A DNA stretch of 64,000 nucleotides from Neobacillus rhizophilus (lineage in GTDB: Bacteria > Bacillota > Bacilli > Bacillales > Cytobacillaceae), in contig NZ_JAGYPF010000002.1 of assembly GCF_018343535.1 (NCBI RefSeq), forward strand, positions 522,103 through 586,102, given 5' to 3'. The first letter of the stretch is position 1. Every line of letters begins with the position of its first letter. Under the pieces are notes generated by a model, which ran no database searches, had not been told where the DNA came from, and was given only the letters and a program-made list of their open reading frames with translations. The translations under genes were made by a program, and so were the position numbers. This document shows positions 17,816-26,585 of the stretch, one piece after another.

Positions 17816-18283
17816 ATGAGTCCGGATTTTAGTCCTTCTAAGCTGCATGTTAGCTGCTTGTCTTGTTCGACATCTATGCAGGTTCATGGACGAAAGTACA
17901 CGTTGACACATTCTGATACAACCGGTGACTTGTTTTTAAGCATTGGCTATCATTACGATTTAACAGGTATTAACGTTTCCAAGCGTGATGAGGTATTGGC
18001 AGAATGGATAACAACGAAGAAGGGAGTGCCTATTTTAAGTGGAAATGTGTATGTGAGTGGAGGAGAATTTGATGAACAAATGGCGCAGCGGCGATTCATA
18101 ATTTTTCAGCGTGAATTAAACCTTGCCCTATCTGCCATGATCTATGGCGACCATCGTCTTTTCCGTCAGTATCCTGAACTGCTCGATGCAAACATCTTTA
18201 TACAATTTAACTCGATCTTTCCAGCCTTTAACCAGACCATGTACTATCGTACTCCGCGCTATTATACAAAGAATGGGGCATAA
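17816..18283 (+). CDS. Stay-Green family protein
   Basis: A 155-residue protein matching the Stay-Green domain by recall: GRKYTLTHSDTTGDLFLSIG, RDEVLAEW, VYVSGGEFDEQMAQRRFIIFQ, ALSAMIYGDHRLF and a YYRTPRYY end. Plant SGR enzymes remove magnesium from chlorophyll a, and bacterial homologues can do this in vitro; a natural role in Firmicutes is not established. ATG 17816 follows GGGGAG; an upstream ATG at 17801 has no ribosome binding site. The stop codon coincides with the point where a psiE fragment on the other strand loses homology. Confidence 0.82.
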   Translation: MSPDFSPSKLHVSCLSCSTSMQVHGRKYTLTHSDTTGDLFLSIGYHYDLTGINVSKRDEVLAEWITTKKGVPILSGNVYVSGGEFDEQMAQRRFIIFQRELNLALSAMIYGDHRLFRQYPELLDANIFIQFNSIFPAFNQTMYYRTPRYYTKNGA

Positions 18284-18493
18284 AAAGAATAGCAGGATAT
18301 TGGCAAAAAACTGTTGGTCGTTATGGCTGCCATTTCCTATTAACATTTGACCAAAAATGATTAATTCCTTCACCAATAATATTGCTAGAATGATAGCCAA
18401 TAATACAAGAGACACATTCAATAATATTTGGAGAGTCCTTGGAAGTAACCACAGCATAAAATCAAAATTCCTTTTAGCTTTTTCCATGCGCAT
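18281..18493 (-). pseudogene. Truncated psiE-like gene
   Basis: The first 69-71 codons (from MRMEKAKRNF) match the phosphate-starvation-inducible PsiE family: LPRTLQILLNVSLVLLAIIL, then LLVKELIIFGQ and a FFANILLFFL helix. The family should continue with about 60 more residues, including a further membrane segment. Instead the frame runs antisense through the Stay-Green gene. The break falls exactly at the Stay-Green stop codon (18281-18283), so a deletion or rearrangement joined the two ends. The start has GGGGGAT upstream and a repeat unit lies immediately 5'. Confidence 0.65.
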
Positions 18494-18505
18494 ATCCCCC
18501 GTGAG

Positions 18506-18647
18506 TGAGGCAGAGGGACGGTTCTCATGCCTCATTTTAGTACGTTGTTTTTTGGTAGTTGCATTGCCTGACCACTGCTTTGAAACGCAAGAACCGTCCT
18601 CGTGCATCACCGAAATTTTGATGCACGAGAACCGTCCCCATGCATCA
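18506..18647. repeat. REP-like cluster of three units
   Basis: A plus unit at 18506-18534 and minus units at 18581-18609 and 18619-18647. The last one supplies the TGA stop of the GlpQ-PhoD gene (minus strand). Confidence 0.88.
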
Positions 18648-20870
18648 TTCCAGCTCGAAGGTGTGGCTGAAGTGGGTTTTGCCGTTTTCGTCTTGGATTT
18701 CTACTGTTGCTTGTTGTGTTGCTGGGTCGACGCGGAAGACGCCGTAGTTGAAGAAGTTGCCTTCTGCGTATAGTTTTTCAGGTCCGAAGGTTGGGTCCAA
18801 TGTGCCTGGATTGATTTTTACCGCGCCGATTGGGCCGCTGATGAGTTCGTTATAATCTGCTTTTCCATCGTGGTTGGCGTCATATTTGATGACTTCCGCA
18901 AAATGGACGTCGGTCGTGACAAAAAAGACGTTTTTGATTCCTTTTTCGATGATAAAATCAGAGATTTGTTTGAACTCGTTCTCATAGCCGGTCGGGTCAT
19001 TTGGGTTGACGTTGTCGCCGTTCGCCCATCCGTCACGCGCCATTGCTTTTCCGGTTGGGATCGAGATTGGCACGGAAGTTGCGACTAGTTTCACTTTGGC
19101 ATCCGACTCAAGAAGTTGCTGCTTGAGCCATTGTAACTGCTCATCCCCAAGCATGGTTTTATCCGCACCATCGGCCTGGTTATTAGGTGAGCGGTATCCC
19201 CGGTTATTAAGGATGATCATATCCATGGTGTTGCCCCAAGAATACTTGTGATAAAGCTTGTCTGCTTCACTGCGTTCACCTGAAATCGGCCAGTAATCTT
19301 TAAACGCGCTTAATCCGGTTGGTGTCAGCGGCTGGGACGGTCCGGAAAAATCATTCGTTACCTCGTGGTCATCCCAAATAGCGAAGGTTCCTGTTTTTTG
19401 CAAAAGGCTGTGCAGCCCGGCATCGGTCCGGTTCTCCTTATACTTCGCCCAGAAATCCTGCACGGTTTCGGAAGGAGGGTTCGGAACAGCAGGTGTTGCA
19501 TTATCGGCATAAATGGTGTCACCGCTGAACAGGAAGAAGTCTGGATTTAAGGCGGACATCGCTTTGTACGATTTAAATGGCGGGATTTCACCCTGGCCGC
19601 CTGTATCCCCTCCCCAAACCATGGTCAACGGTTTTAAGCTGTTTTCTTCCGGTGCGGTTTTGAAGGAACCGTTCACGTTATATTTGCTGGAGACCGCATG
19701 GGCACGGTAATAATAAGTCGTATCCGGCTTCAACCCGTCAATTTTTACATTCACCGTAAAATCATGCTCCACATCCGCAGGGCTTGTTTTAACAGTGGTA
19801 TCTTTTTTAAAAGTGCTGTCCGTGGAAATTTCAAATTGAACATTTGCTTTTGCATTGGTACGTGCCCAAAGAATCGCGGAGGAATCCGTTACATCCCCGC
19901 TCGCCACCCCATGTGAAACAAACGGTTTTTCTACTAGATTAACAAGAAGGTCGGTATTATTGGTAAACTGACCGTCCACACCGAGGGAAAGGAGGGATAC
20001 CATATCGTCTTCAGCATTTACGGTCCATGGATGAACGAGTAGCTTGTTCTGATGGGCGGCCTCCATCAACTTCGGAACGACAAGCTCCTTACTAGGGCCG
20101 ACGCCTGCCGCATAATCAGAGATTCGCTTCATTTCTTGGTGGACATCCTTGCCAGCTAGCATACTTCCTGTATACAGCTGAATCAGCTTTACAGCAGGGG
20201 CGAGTGTTTTTAACTTACGAAGCGAGTCCTCGCTGAACGATTCTAGAAAAAGCATTTCGCTGTCTAGGACATTTGTTTTTTTCAAAATATCAATGACTTT
20301 CTCTTCCATTCCGGGGTAAACGTTTGGTGCTTTTGTTTCCATATAGAGGCCGACTTTGCCATTTCCGTGCTGTTTGACAAACTCGATGGCTTCTTCAAGG
20401 GTTGGCACCTGCTGCCCGATGTACGCTTGTTTCGCCTTGTCCGGGTATGCTTTGTTAAACCACGAACCTGCATCTAGACGTTTAATTTCATCGAGGGTAA
20501 AATCCTTTACCCGCCACGGTGCTCGGTCTGGATACAGTTCCTTGGCATTCGTTGTCCGCGCGAGCGTTTCATCATGCATCGCGATCAGCTGACCATCCTT
20601 CGTCATTTGCAAATCGAATTCTACATAATCTGCCTTCATCGTCATTGCCTGCTTATAGGCTGCAAGAGTATGTTCCGGTCCATATGCAGAGGCCCCGCGG
20701 TGGGCGATCACCGCCACATCAGAAGTAAGCGGGCGCAAGGTCGATTGCCCATTTTCAGTCGGAGAAATTTCAATCGGCTTGGCTAATGCCGCATAAGGGG
20801 CGGCGGCCGTTACCGCCAGAGACAAACAAGCTAATCCAGCTACTAAACTCTTTCTCATCTTTTCCATCAT
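18645..20870 (-). CDS. Secreted glycerophosphodiesterase-PhoD phosphatase fusion
   Basis: About 741 residues: a signal peptide ending near AALA-KP, a glycerophosphodiester phosphodiesterase domain (about 50-315) and a PhoD-like phosphatase domain (about 325-740). The GDPD part shows IAHRGASAYGPEHT, EFDLQMTKDGQL and the MHD His. PhoD motifs are FSGDTIYAD, AIWDDHEVTNDF and TTDVHFAEV. The two activities could release phosphate from glycerophosphodiesters or teichoic acid outside the cell. Separate GlpQ and PhoD proteins are usual in Bacillus; one chain is unusual. The start is uncertain among ATGs at 20870, 20867 and 20858 after CAGGAG. The TGA stop lies in a repeat unit. Confidence 0.88.
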   Translation of the reverse strand: MMEKMRKSLVAGLACLSLAVTAAAPYAALAKPIEISPTENGQSTLRPLTSDVAVIAHRGASAYGPEHTLAAYKQAMTMKADYVEFDLQMTKDGQLIAMHDETLARTTNAKELYPDRAPWRVKDFTLDEIKRLDAGSWFNKAYPDKAKQAYIGQQVPTLEEAIEFVKQHGNGKVGLYMETKAPNVYPGMEEKVIDILKKTNVLDSEMLFLESFSEDSLRKLKTLAPAVKLIQLYTGSMLAGKDVHQEMKRISDYAAGVGPSKELVVPKLMEAAHQNKLLVHPWTVNAEDDMVSLLSLGVDGQFTNNTDLLVNLVEKPFVSHGVASGDVTDSSAILWARTNAKANVQFEISTDSTFKKDTTVKTSPADVEHDFTVNVKIDGLKPDTTYYYRAHAVSSKYNVNGSFKTAPEENSLKPLTMVWGGDTGGQGEIPPFKSYKAMSALNPDFFLFSGDTIYADNATPAVPNPPSETVQDFWAKYKENRTDAGLHSLLQKTGTFAIWDDHEVTNDFSGPSQPLTPTGLSAFKDYWPISGERSEADKLYHKYSWGNTMDMIILNNRGYRSPNNQADGADKTMLGDEQLQWLKQQLLESDAKVKLVATSVPISIPTGKAMARDGWANGDNVNPNDPTGYENEFKQISDFIIEKGIKNVFFVTTDVHFAEVIKYDANHDGKADYNELISGPIGAVKINPGTLDPTFGPEKLYAEGNFFNYGVFRVDPATQQATVEIQDENGKTHFSHTFELE

Positions 20871-20973
20871 CTCCTGTAAGAATATGTATTTCATATACAA
20901 AAATACAGGAGAAATATTGAGCCGACGTTAATAGACTTTGAGAATATTGTAAATCGGCTAAAAACAGGTCTTT

Positions 20974-21089
20974 TGATGCATGGGGACGGTTCTCGTGCAT
21001 CATTTTAGGTGGGACATTAGACGGTTCTCGTACTGTTATTTCTTAGTTTGATAACGATTTTGAGGCATAAGAACCGTCCCCATGCATCA
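20974..21089. repeat. REP-like cluster
   Basis: A plus unit at 20974-21002, a degenerate plus copy at about 21009-21037 and a minus unit at 21061-21089, in the 346-base gap between divergent genes. Confidence 0.82.
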
Positions 21090-21216
21090 CCATTTTTTGT
21101 AATCTATTAAAATATGCGGATTTGAATTATAATTTTACTAAATTAATTCCTTGATATGATTTAAGTTTATGGGGATGTTTGCTATTTTCGGCTGGGCTGC
21201 CAAGGAGGATAACTGA

Positions 21217-22077
21217 TTGATGAATTTGAATGTGGGCGTTATTAGGAAAATTCCTGTGCCGCTTGTTTTACTATGTGCTTTTTTTACATTCTTACCCGAC
21301 TTTTTAGATGACTACGAAACGTTTTACATCGACGACATGGCGTGGTTTACATTGCTTTTCCCATGCTTTATCTTTTCTTATTATCTAGGGTTATATGGCG
21401 GCGTTTTTACTGGAATCATCCTTAATGCCTATCATTTAAGCTGGTTTTTTTATGAAAAAAAGTTCCACAGTGAAGATATGGTCGATGAAAGCGCGGCACT
21501 GCATATCGGCATCTCTGTCATTACGCTATCTTGCTCGATTGGGGTAGGGGTATTAACAGAGAAGCTCCAACACAAACAGTTAAAAATACAAGAGTTAAAT
21601 GAAAAACTAATGCAAATGGCTTTATATGATTCTCTGACAGGCCTCCCCAATCGACATTATTTTTTGAGAAAATTAGAGCATTCCTTAAGGAAAAAGAAGC
21701 AGGTTTGTCTGATGTTTATTGATTTGGATGGGTTCAAAAGAGTGAATGATCAGTATGGCCACGAGGCCGGGGATCAGGTATTGATAGAGGTTTCCCGAAA
21801 ACTAAAAGAATTAGAAGATGAGGATGTTTTTGTGAGCCGTCTCGGCGGGGACGAGTTCACAGTGCTGCTTAAAGGGATGAACATTCATCAAGCGCAAGCA
21901 CAGGCAAACCGGTTATTGCACCTTCTCCAAGTAAGCGTCAACGATTGCAGGATCTCCGCAAGCATCGGTATCGCCGCCTGCCAGCCAGACGACACCCCCG
22001 CCACCATCCTAAAAAACGCGGACTCCGCCATGTACAAAGCCAAACTCGCCGGCAAAAACGCAGTATACGTGGTTTGA
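21217..22077 (+). CDS. Membrane GGDEF domain protein, probable diguanylate cyclase
   Basis: 286 residues: about four membrane segments in the first 120 residues (LVLLCAFFTFLPDFL, FTLLFPCFIFSYYLGLYG), a short coiled linker and a GGDEF domain with DSLTGLPNRHYFL, MFIDLDGFKRVNDQYGHEAGDQ and an intact RLGGDEF. The I-site position reads EDED, so feedback inhibition is unlikely. The membrane part may sense a signal. The start is TTG 21217 or ATG 21220, both after AAGGAGG. It is the third c-di-GMP gene of the window. Confidence 0.87.
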   Translation: MMNLNVGVIRKIPVPLVLLCAFFTFLPDFLDDYETFYIDDMAWFTLLFPCFIFSYYLGLYGGVFTGIILNAYHLSWFFYEKKFHSEDMVDESAALHIGISVITLSCSIGVGVLTEKLQHKQLKIQELNEKLMQMALYDSLTGLPNRHYFLRKLEHSLRKKKQVCLMFIDLDGFKRVNDQYGHEAGDQVLIEVSRKLKELEDEDVFVSRLGGDEFTVLLKGMNIHQAQAQANRLLHLLQVSVNDCRISASIGIAACQPDDTPATILKNADSAMYKAKLAGKNAVYVV

Positions 22078-22082
22078 TATAG

Positions 22083-22156
22083 TGATGCATGGGGACGTTT
22101 CTCATGCATCATTTTTTGCTTCGCCGCTGATGCATGGGGACGGTTCTCAAACATCT
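22083..22156 (+). repeat. Two REP-like units in direct orientation
   Basis: Plus units at 22083-22111 and 22128-22156; the second has a diverged right arm. Confidence 0.85.
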
Positions 22157-22249
22157 AATTTTTTGTTTCTCCCTAAATGGTAAAAGGATGAAAAACTATT
22201 TAAAGTAGTATATGATAGAGCTGTAACCTCAGATAAACCCCCGGAATCA

Positions 22250-22411
22250 AGCAGAACCTAGGGACGGTTCTCGCGCTTCTTAATCAGCCCTCTTTTAAAC
22301 TACTTCTATATGACTATTCCCTTAATGATAACCATCTTGGTATACAAAACTTTTTAGTTATTACGACTTGTTGTACATTTTTTGAGACATAAGAACCGTC
22401 CCCATGATTCA
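22250..22411. repeat. REP-like units upstream of the transposase
   Basis: A degenerate plus copy at about 22250-22279 and a minus unit at 22383-22411, which lies 39 bases before the RAYT start. Confidence 0.75.
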
Positions 22412-22450
22412 CCTTGTTTCCCCATTTAAATTTAAGGTTAGGTGATTGTG

Positions 22451-23224
22451 ATGCCCCGAAGTGCAAGGGTGAAGAGTATGAGCGGTGTTTACCATATTAT
22501 GTGGAGGGGAGCGAATCGGCAGGAGATTTTCCATGACGATGAGGATTGTAATAGGTTTCTTGATATTTTAGCAAAGTATAAAAGGGAATCGGAATTGGAG
22601 ATATACGCCTGGTGTTTGATGGGCAACCATGTCCATCTCCTTTTACGAGAGGGTAAGGAAGATATATCTAATACGATGAAGCGGATTGGTGTCAGCTATG
22701 CCTCGTATTATAACTGGAAGTACGACACGACGGGGCATTTATTTCAGGGACGATTCAAAAGTGAAAATGTCGAAGATAATCGGTATTTACTAACAGTTAC
22801 TAGGTACATTCATCAAAATCCCGTAAAGGCTGGAATCGTAGACAGGCCAAATGAATGGAAATGGAGCAGCTGCCGTGAGTACTACGCTTTTAAACCCCAT
22901 GATAAAAGAAATCTGCTTGATGCAAACTTTATTCTCGGAAAGATATCACCTGATCAAACCTTTGCGATGGAAAAATTCAAAGAATATAACGAAAAAATTA
23001 ACAATGATGAATGCTTGGAAGAGAAAAGAAGAAGGCTGCCTGACGAGGAGGCAAGGGTCGTAATTAAGAAACTGATTGGTCCTGGGGATATCACTCGCGT
23101 AAAGGTACTGCCAAAGGCGCAAAGAAAGGAAGTCCTTCAAAAAGTAAAAAATATTAGAGGTGTATCCCAACGCCAGGCTGCGAGAATTTTAGGCGTATCT
23201 CCTAACACTATAAATCGATCTTAA
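22451..23224 (+). CDS. REP-associated tyrosine transposase (RAYT), Y1/HUH family
   Basis: A 257-residue single-strand DNA transposase of the IS200/IS605-related Y1 family. It begins MPRSARVKSMSGVYHIMWRG and has the HUH pair in GNHVHLLL (His60, His62) and the catalytic Tyr119 in RYIHQNPVKAG. A C-terminal helix-turn-helix (QRQAARILGVSPNTINRS) follows. Unlike IS200 elements it has no own terminal hairpins and stands alone, but units of the 29-base repeat lie 39 bases before it and directly after its stop. RAYTs are known to recognise and nick REP hairpins in gamma-proteobacteria. Here it is the natural candidate for spreading the window's repeats. ATG 22451 follows AGGTGAT. Confidence 0.9.
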   Translation: MPRSARVKSMSGVYHIMWRGANRQEIFHDDEDCNRFLDILAKYKRESELEIYAWCLMGNHVHLLLREGKEDISNTMKRIGVSYASYYNWKYDTTGHLFQGRFKSENVEDNRYLLTVTRYIHQNPVKAGIVDRPNEWKWSSCREYYAFKPHDKRNLLDANFILGKISPDQTFAMEKFKEYNEKINNDECLEEKRRRLPDEEARVVIKKLIGPGDITRVKVLPKAQRKEVLQKVKNIRGVSQRQAARILGVSPNTINRS

Positions 23225-23345
23225 GGCAGAGGGGCGGTTCCCTGCCTCTTTTTTGGCGAGAAAGTTGGAACGCAGGGACGGTTCTCTTGTTGCATCCTTC
23301 TTCGCTTCACTCACGTTGAAACGCAAGAACCGTCCCCATGCATCA
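23222..23345. repeat. REP-like cluster downstream of the transposase
   Basis: A unit at 23222-23249 with strong arms (AGGCAGAGG, CCTGCCT) and a T6 run that acts as the RAYT terminator, a diverged copy at about 23266-23295 and a minus unit at 23317-23345. Confidence 0.8.
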
Positions 23346-23353
23346 CCCGTGCA

Positions 23354-23779
23354 TCATAACTCGGACTGATCGACGTTTAATTCTATGAGATTTCCATCGG
23401 GATCGGCGCAGAAGATTTGGGCGAAGCCGCTGACGCTGTTTGGCTTTTCTAGGACGTTTACTCCGTTCTTTTTCAGCCAAGCTAAAGTTTCTGCATAGTT
23501 TTTGACTCGAAGGGCAAAGTGTCCCTCCCTGCTGCTTAAGCTTTTGTCGTGCCGAATGGTTTGTGAGTGGGGAAGAACTATTAAGTGCAGCTGTTGACTC
23601 CCTATACCGTACCAAGCCCCTTCAAAATCAAAAGCAGGCCGAGGGAGTTCTTTTAAACATAGAATTTCACTATAAAATTTCTTAGCACTGCCTAAATCTG
23701 TAACATTCAGACTAACATGATGCAGCTCAGTGTACTCAATCAAAGTATTCAACACCTTTACTAAAATTTCTCGATACAT
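23354..23779 (-). CDS. VOC family protein
   Basis: A single VOC domain with metal residues in LHHVSLNVTD (His), GHFALRV (His) and DPDGNLIELNV (Glu), of the glyoxalase/fosfomycin-resistance type. Core length is about 120 residues. The frame opens at ATG 23779 without a ribosome binding site; TTG 23743, after AAAGGTG, is the better start and would trim 12 residues. Substrate unknown. It is flanked on both sides by repeat clusters. Confidence 0.8.
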   Translation of the reverse strand: MYREILVKVLNTLIEYTELHHVSLNVTDLGSAKKFYSEILCLKELPRPAFDFEGAWYGIGSQQLHLIVLPHSQTIRHDKSLSSREGHFALRVKNYAETLAWLKKNGVNVLEKPNSVSGFAQIFCADPDGNLIELNVDQSEL

Positions 23780-23814
23780 GGAAATATAACATATTTAGCG
23801 CGAGGTTTCACGGT

Positions 23815-23894
23815 TGAGGCAGAGGGACGGTTCTCCTGCCTCATTTTCCTTTCCTTCGCCCATTGTGATGCACGAGAACCGTCCCCATGCATCA
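23815..23894. repeat. REP-like inverted pair
   Basis: A plus unit at 23815-23843 and a minus unit at 23866-23894, the latter four bases from the IclR stop. It is the last copy before a repeat-free stretch of 6 kb. Confidence 0.88.
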
Positions 23895-23898
23895 CCCG

Positions 23899-24669
23899 TC
23901 AAAGTGGTTCTGATATTAGGTTTGAGATTAGATTGGCTGCTTCTTTGACGATTTCGGTGAGTTTGTCCGTGTTGAAGACGGAGAATCTGGCCGTTGGGAG
24001 GACCAGGCTTAGGCTTCCTTTTATTTGATTGTTGCTGAAGATGGGGGCAGCGATGGCGGATAGTCCGGCATCGAGTTCGCCGTGAGAGATGCAGTAGCCA
24101 TCACGGCGAATTTTCGATATGGCTTTTTTAAACTCTTCCCAATCCATTCCTAACCCAGCCTCAGCAACTTCTTCCCGACGTGATTCAAATAGTTTGATCA
24201 GATCGTTTCTTTGCAGGTTTGCGACGATAATTTTGGATGTAGAACTCTTGAATAACGGGTGTGGAATCCCCCGCGAGTAGCTGATATTCATTTGTTTATT
24301 GTCCGGTGCTTCCGTATGTACCACCAAAATTTCTTCATTAAAAACATTGCTCAATAAAACCTCACAGCCTGTCAGATTTACAAGGTTTTCCATAATCGGC
24401 TGGCCAATCTTGATGATTGGGTCGGAAATTCGAACTTGCCGGTCCAATTTAATAATCTTAGGACCAATGACATACGACCCGCCTTTCACCCTTGCCAATA
24501 ATCCTGCAGTACTTAATTCTTTCACATATCGATAACCGGTCGGCACCGAGAAATCAAATTCATTGGTGATTTCCTCCGCTGTCCAAATCGGTTTTTCTTC
24601 GGTAAATAAATCAAGAATCGCTAACATTTTCGTAAGACTCGACATTTTCTTGCCCGACACCTCTTTCAC
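23899..24669 (-). CDS. IclR family transcriptional regulator
   Basis: 256 residues: an N-terminal winged helix (about 10-75, SSLTKMLAILDLF ... VPTGYRYVKEL) and a C-terminal effector domain with SYSRGIPHPLFKSSTSKII and GYCISHGELDAGLSAIAAPIF, both typical of IclR. Such regulators usually control a neighbouring catabolic operon through an aromatic or acid effector. The likely targets are the MFS transporter and the ring-cleavage operon next to it. The frame opens at GTG 24669; ATG 24645 (MSSLTKM) is an alternative. Confidence 0.88.
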   Translation of the reverse strand: MKEVSGKKMSSLTKMLAILDLFTEEKPIWTAEEITNEFDFSVPTGYRYVKELSTAGLLARVKGGSYVIGPKIIKLDRQVRISDPIIKIGQPIMENLVNLTGCEVLLSNVFNEEILVVHTEAPDNKQMNISYSRGIPHPLFKSSTSKIIVANLQRNDLIKLFESRREEVAEAGLGMDWEEFKKAISKIRRDGYCISHGELDAGLSAIAAPIFSNNQIKGSLSLVLPTARFSVFNTDKLTEIVKEAANLISNLISEPL

Positions 24670-24739
24670 TCTCTGAAAGCCTCTATTTATTTAGATTATA
24701 ACGTTTTTCCATGAAAAAACTCACTCCACTTTCTTTTTT

Positions 24740-24782
24740 TAAAAAAAGAACCCCTGAAGGAGGAACACTCCATCAAGGGTTC
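24740..24782 (-). terminator. Terminator of the MFS gene
   Basis: On the minus strand GAACCCTTGATGGAG pairs with CTCCTTCAGGGGTTC around TGTTC, followed by eight T. Confidence 0.88.
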
Positions 24783-24834
24783 GTAAGGTTCTAATTGATA
24801 CAACTTTTCCGACAAGCCAATCCTTGTCCGCCTA

Positions 24835-26133
24835 TCATCCAACCTTCTGACTGGTAATCGATTGCGCCGCCTCTTGCGGACGAACCCAAATCCAGAACAG
24901 GAGGCCGGTGACAAAAATTATACCGGCACCTAAATGAAAGGCTTGATGGAATCCTGCGATGGTGGTGGCGGCATTTTGGATAATCAGACCTGTTACGAAA
25001 GGAGCGAGAATCCCGGCTAAATAATAGATAGCGGTATAGCTTCCCTGCGCCTTGCCATAATGCTTCTTTGGAAAAACACTTGTTAAAATGGCTGGTCCGA
25101 GCACCAGAATAATACTTCTAAGCGAGACCGCTAATGATAACATCGCAACGGCAAGCGTATTGGATGAGACAACCGTTGCCAGGTAGTAAAAGAGTGCCGC
25201 CAAAAGCATCATGGGCCCTACAATAAATACCCGAGAACGGACGACATTTTGTGTTTTTGCATAAATGCGGTCGGAAACCGATGAAAAGAATAACTGTGAA
25301 ATCGTCGTCAGCACCCAAGGAATCATAATTGCCAGCTGCAGCATCGTTCCATCGATTCCTCTAGCTTTTTCGAAATAGTTAGGGAACCAAGCAAGTTCAA
25401 TGGCGAAAAACCAATAAGAAGCAAAGGCACACAGTGAGATGAGAATAAAATTGCGGGAAAATAACTTTGGCAAAACCTCTGACCAGCTTGCTTTCGCTCC
25501 GGCCTCTTTTTGTATCTTTTTCGGTTTAATACCGATATCCTCTTTATTTTCTTTTACAATAAGAACCCATAATAAGGTCCAAATCGCTCCGATGACACCT
25601 AAAAAGATGAATGCGGAGCGCCAGCCGTGATTGACAATGAAGTAAAGTAACACAGGGGCAGCAATCGCAGCGCCGACGGTATTGCCGACGGAGACTAATG
25701 TTAGGCTTACACCGACTCTTTCTTTCGGAACAGATTTTGCGGCCATCGTCATGGCTAACCCATAGGTAGGTCCCTCCCCGGCTCCCAAAATCATCCTAGT
25801 AACGACAAGATACGGCAAGCTCATCGTAAAGATGGTGGCAAATTGCACGATTGCCCATACGGAAGTAATCACGGTAATGACTCGTTTTGTGCCAATATAA
25901 TCCGATAAGAACCCTACCAGTAAGGCCGATATAGAAAATAACCAGAAAAAGGAGCTTCCGACAATACCCCATTGGGATGGTGACAAATTCAATTCCTTCA
26001 TAAGCGGTACAGAGGCGAGACCGATAATCGCTTTATCGGCAACGTTAATAATGGAAACAGTAAATAGAAAACCAATAGTCAGCCAAGCATTTCTACTTAA
26101 TTTCGAATCAGAATGCGCTTTCAATTCATTCAT
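24835..26133 (-). CDS. MFS transporter, anion:cation symporter type
   Basis: A 432-residue protein with 12 membrane segments. The loop motif GFLSDYIGTKRVITV and the GAGEGPTYGLAMTMAAKSVP block place it with the ACS subfamily that takes up organic acids such as hydroxyphenyl or phthalate compounds. It is divergent from the ring-cleavage operon and next to the IclR gene, so it probably imports the aromatic substrate. The exact substrate is inference. Confidence 0.87.
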   Translation of the reverse strand: MNELKAHSDSKLSRNAWLTIGFLFTVSIINVADKAIIGLASVPLMKELNLSPSQWGIVGSSFFWLFSISALLVGFLSDYIGTKRVITVITSVWAIVQFATIFTMSLPYLVVTRMILGAGEGPTYGLAMTMAAKSVPKERVGVSLTLVSVGNTVGAAIAAPVLLYFIVNHGWRSAFIFLGVIGAIWTLLWVLIVKENKEDIGIKPKKIQKEAGAKASWSEVLPKLFSRNFILISLCAFASYWFFAIELAWFPNYFEKARGIDGTMLQLAIMIPWVLTTISQLFFSSVSDRIYAKTQNVVRSRVFIVGPMMLLAALFYYLATVVSSNTLAVAMLSLAVSLRSIILVLGPAILTSVFPKKHYGKAQGSYTAIYYLAGILAPFVTGLIIQNAATTIAGFHQAFHLGAGIIFVTGLLFWIWVRPQEAAQSITSQKVG

Positions 26134-26500
26134 CAGCTAATCCCCCTATTTAGTTCAGACTATCTTAAACTTTCAACCTCGTAAATGCTTTTGTCCAATT
26201 CCCGAATAATCGCTTCCTTTAATTTTTCACGCCTCCTATTGTTGGAATTTTTTAAAAATTTATTTACATTATAAACACAGTTATTATCATAGTTCAATAT
26301 TTATTTACTCATTTTTTAAAAAAATAACAATAATTTAATTAGTATTATTAAATTGTGAAAATAAATAAAATAAATAGATTCCTTCATACAGCTTTGCTAT
26401 ATATAGTTAGTTATAAAATTTTATAATTTAATAATTACACTATAATTTTTGATTATTTTTCAAAAATAAAATATAAATTTATCAAATTATGATAAAAGTA
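26134..26500. other. AT-rich divergent intergenic region with imperfect palindrome
   Basis: About 370 very AT-rich bases between the MFS gene and the aromatic operon. An imperfect inverted repeat at 26327-26356 (ACAATAATTTAATT against ATTATTAAATTGT) could be an operator for the nearby IclR protein. Nothing else can be supported. Confidence 0.35.
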
Positions 26501-26530
26501 TTGACGATTATAAATGCATTGTTTGATAAT
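26501..26530 (+). promoter_or_regulatory. Candidate sigma-A promoter of the aromatic operon
   Basis: TTGACG (26501-26506) and GATAAT (26525-26530) with an 18-base spacer, 56 bases before the chosen hydroxylase start. Confidence 0.5.
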
Positions 26531-26585
26531 TATGACTATTAAGAAGTTGCTTATGTTAAAAATTTATTTCAACGAGGTGAATGAC

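Noticed and set aside
18128..18610. A 160-residue minus-strand frame starting MMHEDGSC and similar frames starting MMHENRPHAS
   Set aside because: The N-termini are translations of the hairpin repeats; only the PsiE-like middle has family support.
22451..23224. A complete IS200/IS605 insertion sequence
   Set aside because: No TnpB/IscB partner and no element-specific left and right ends; the gene fits the stand-alone RAYT pattern.
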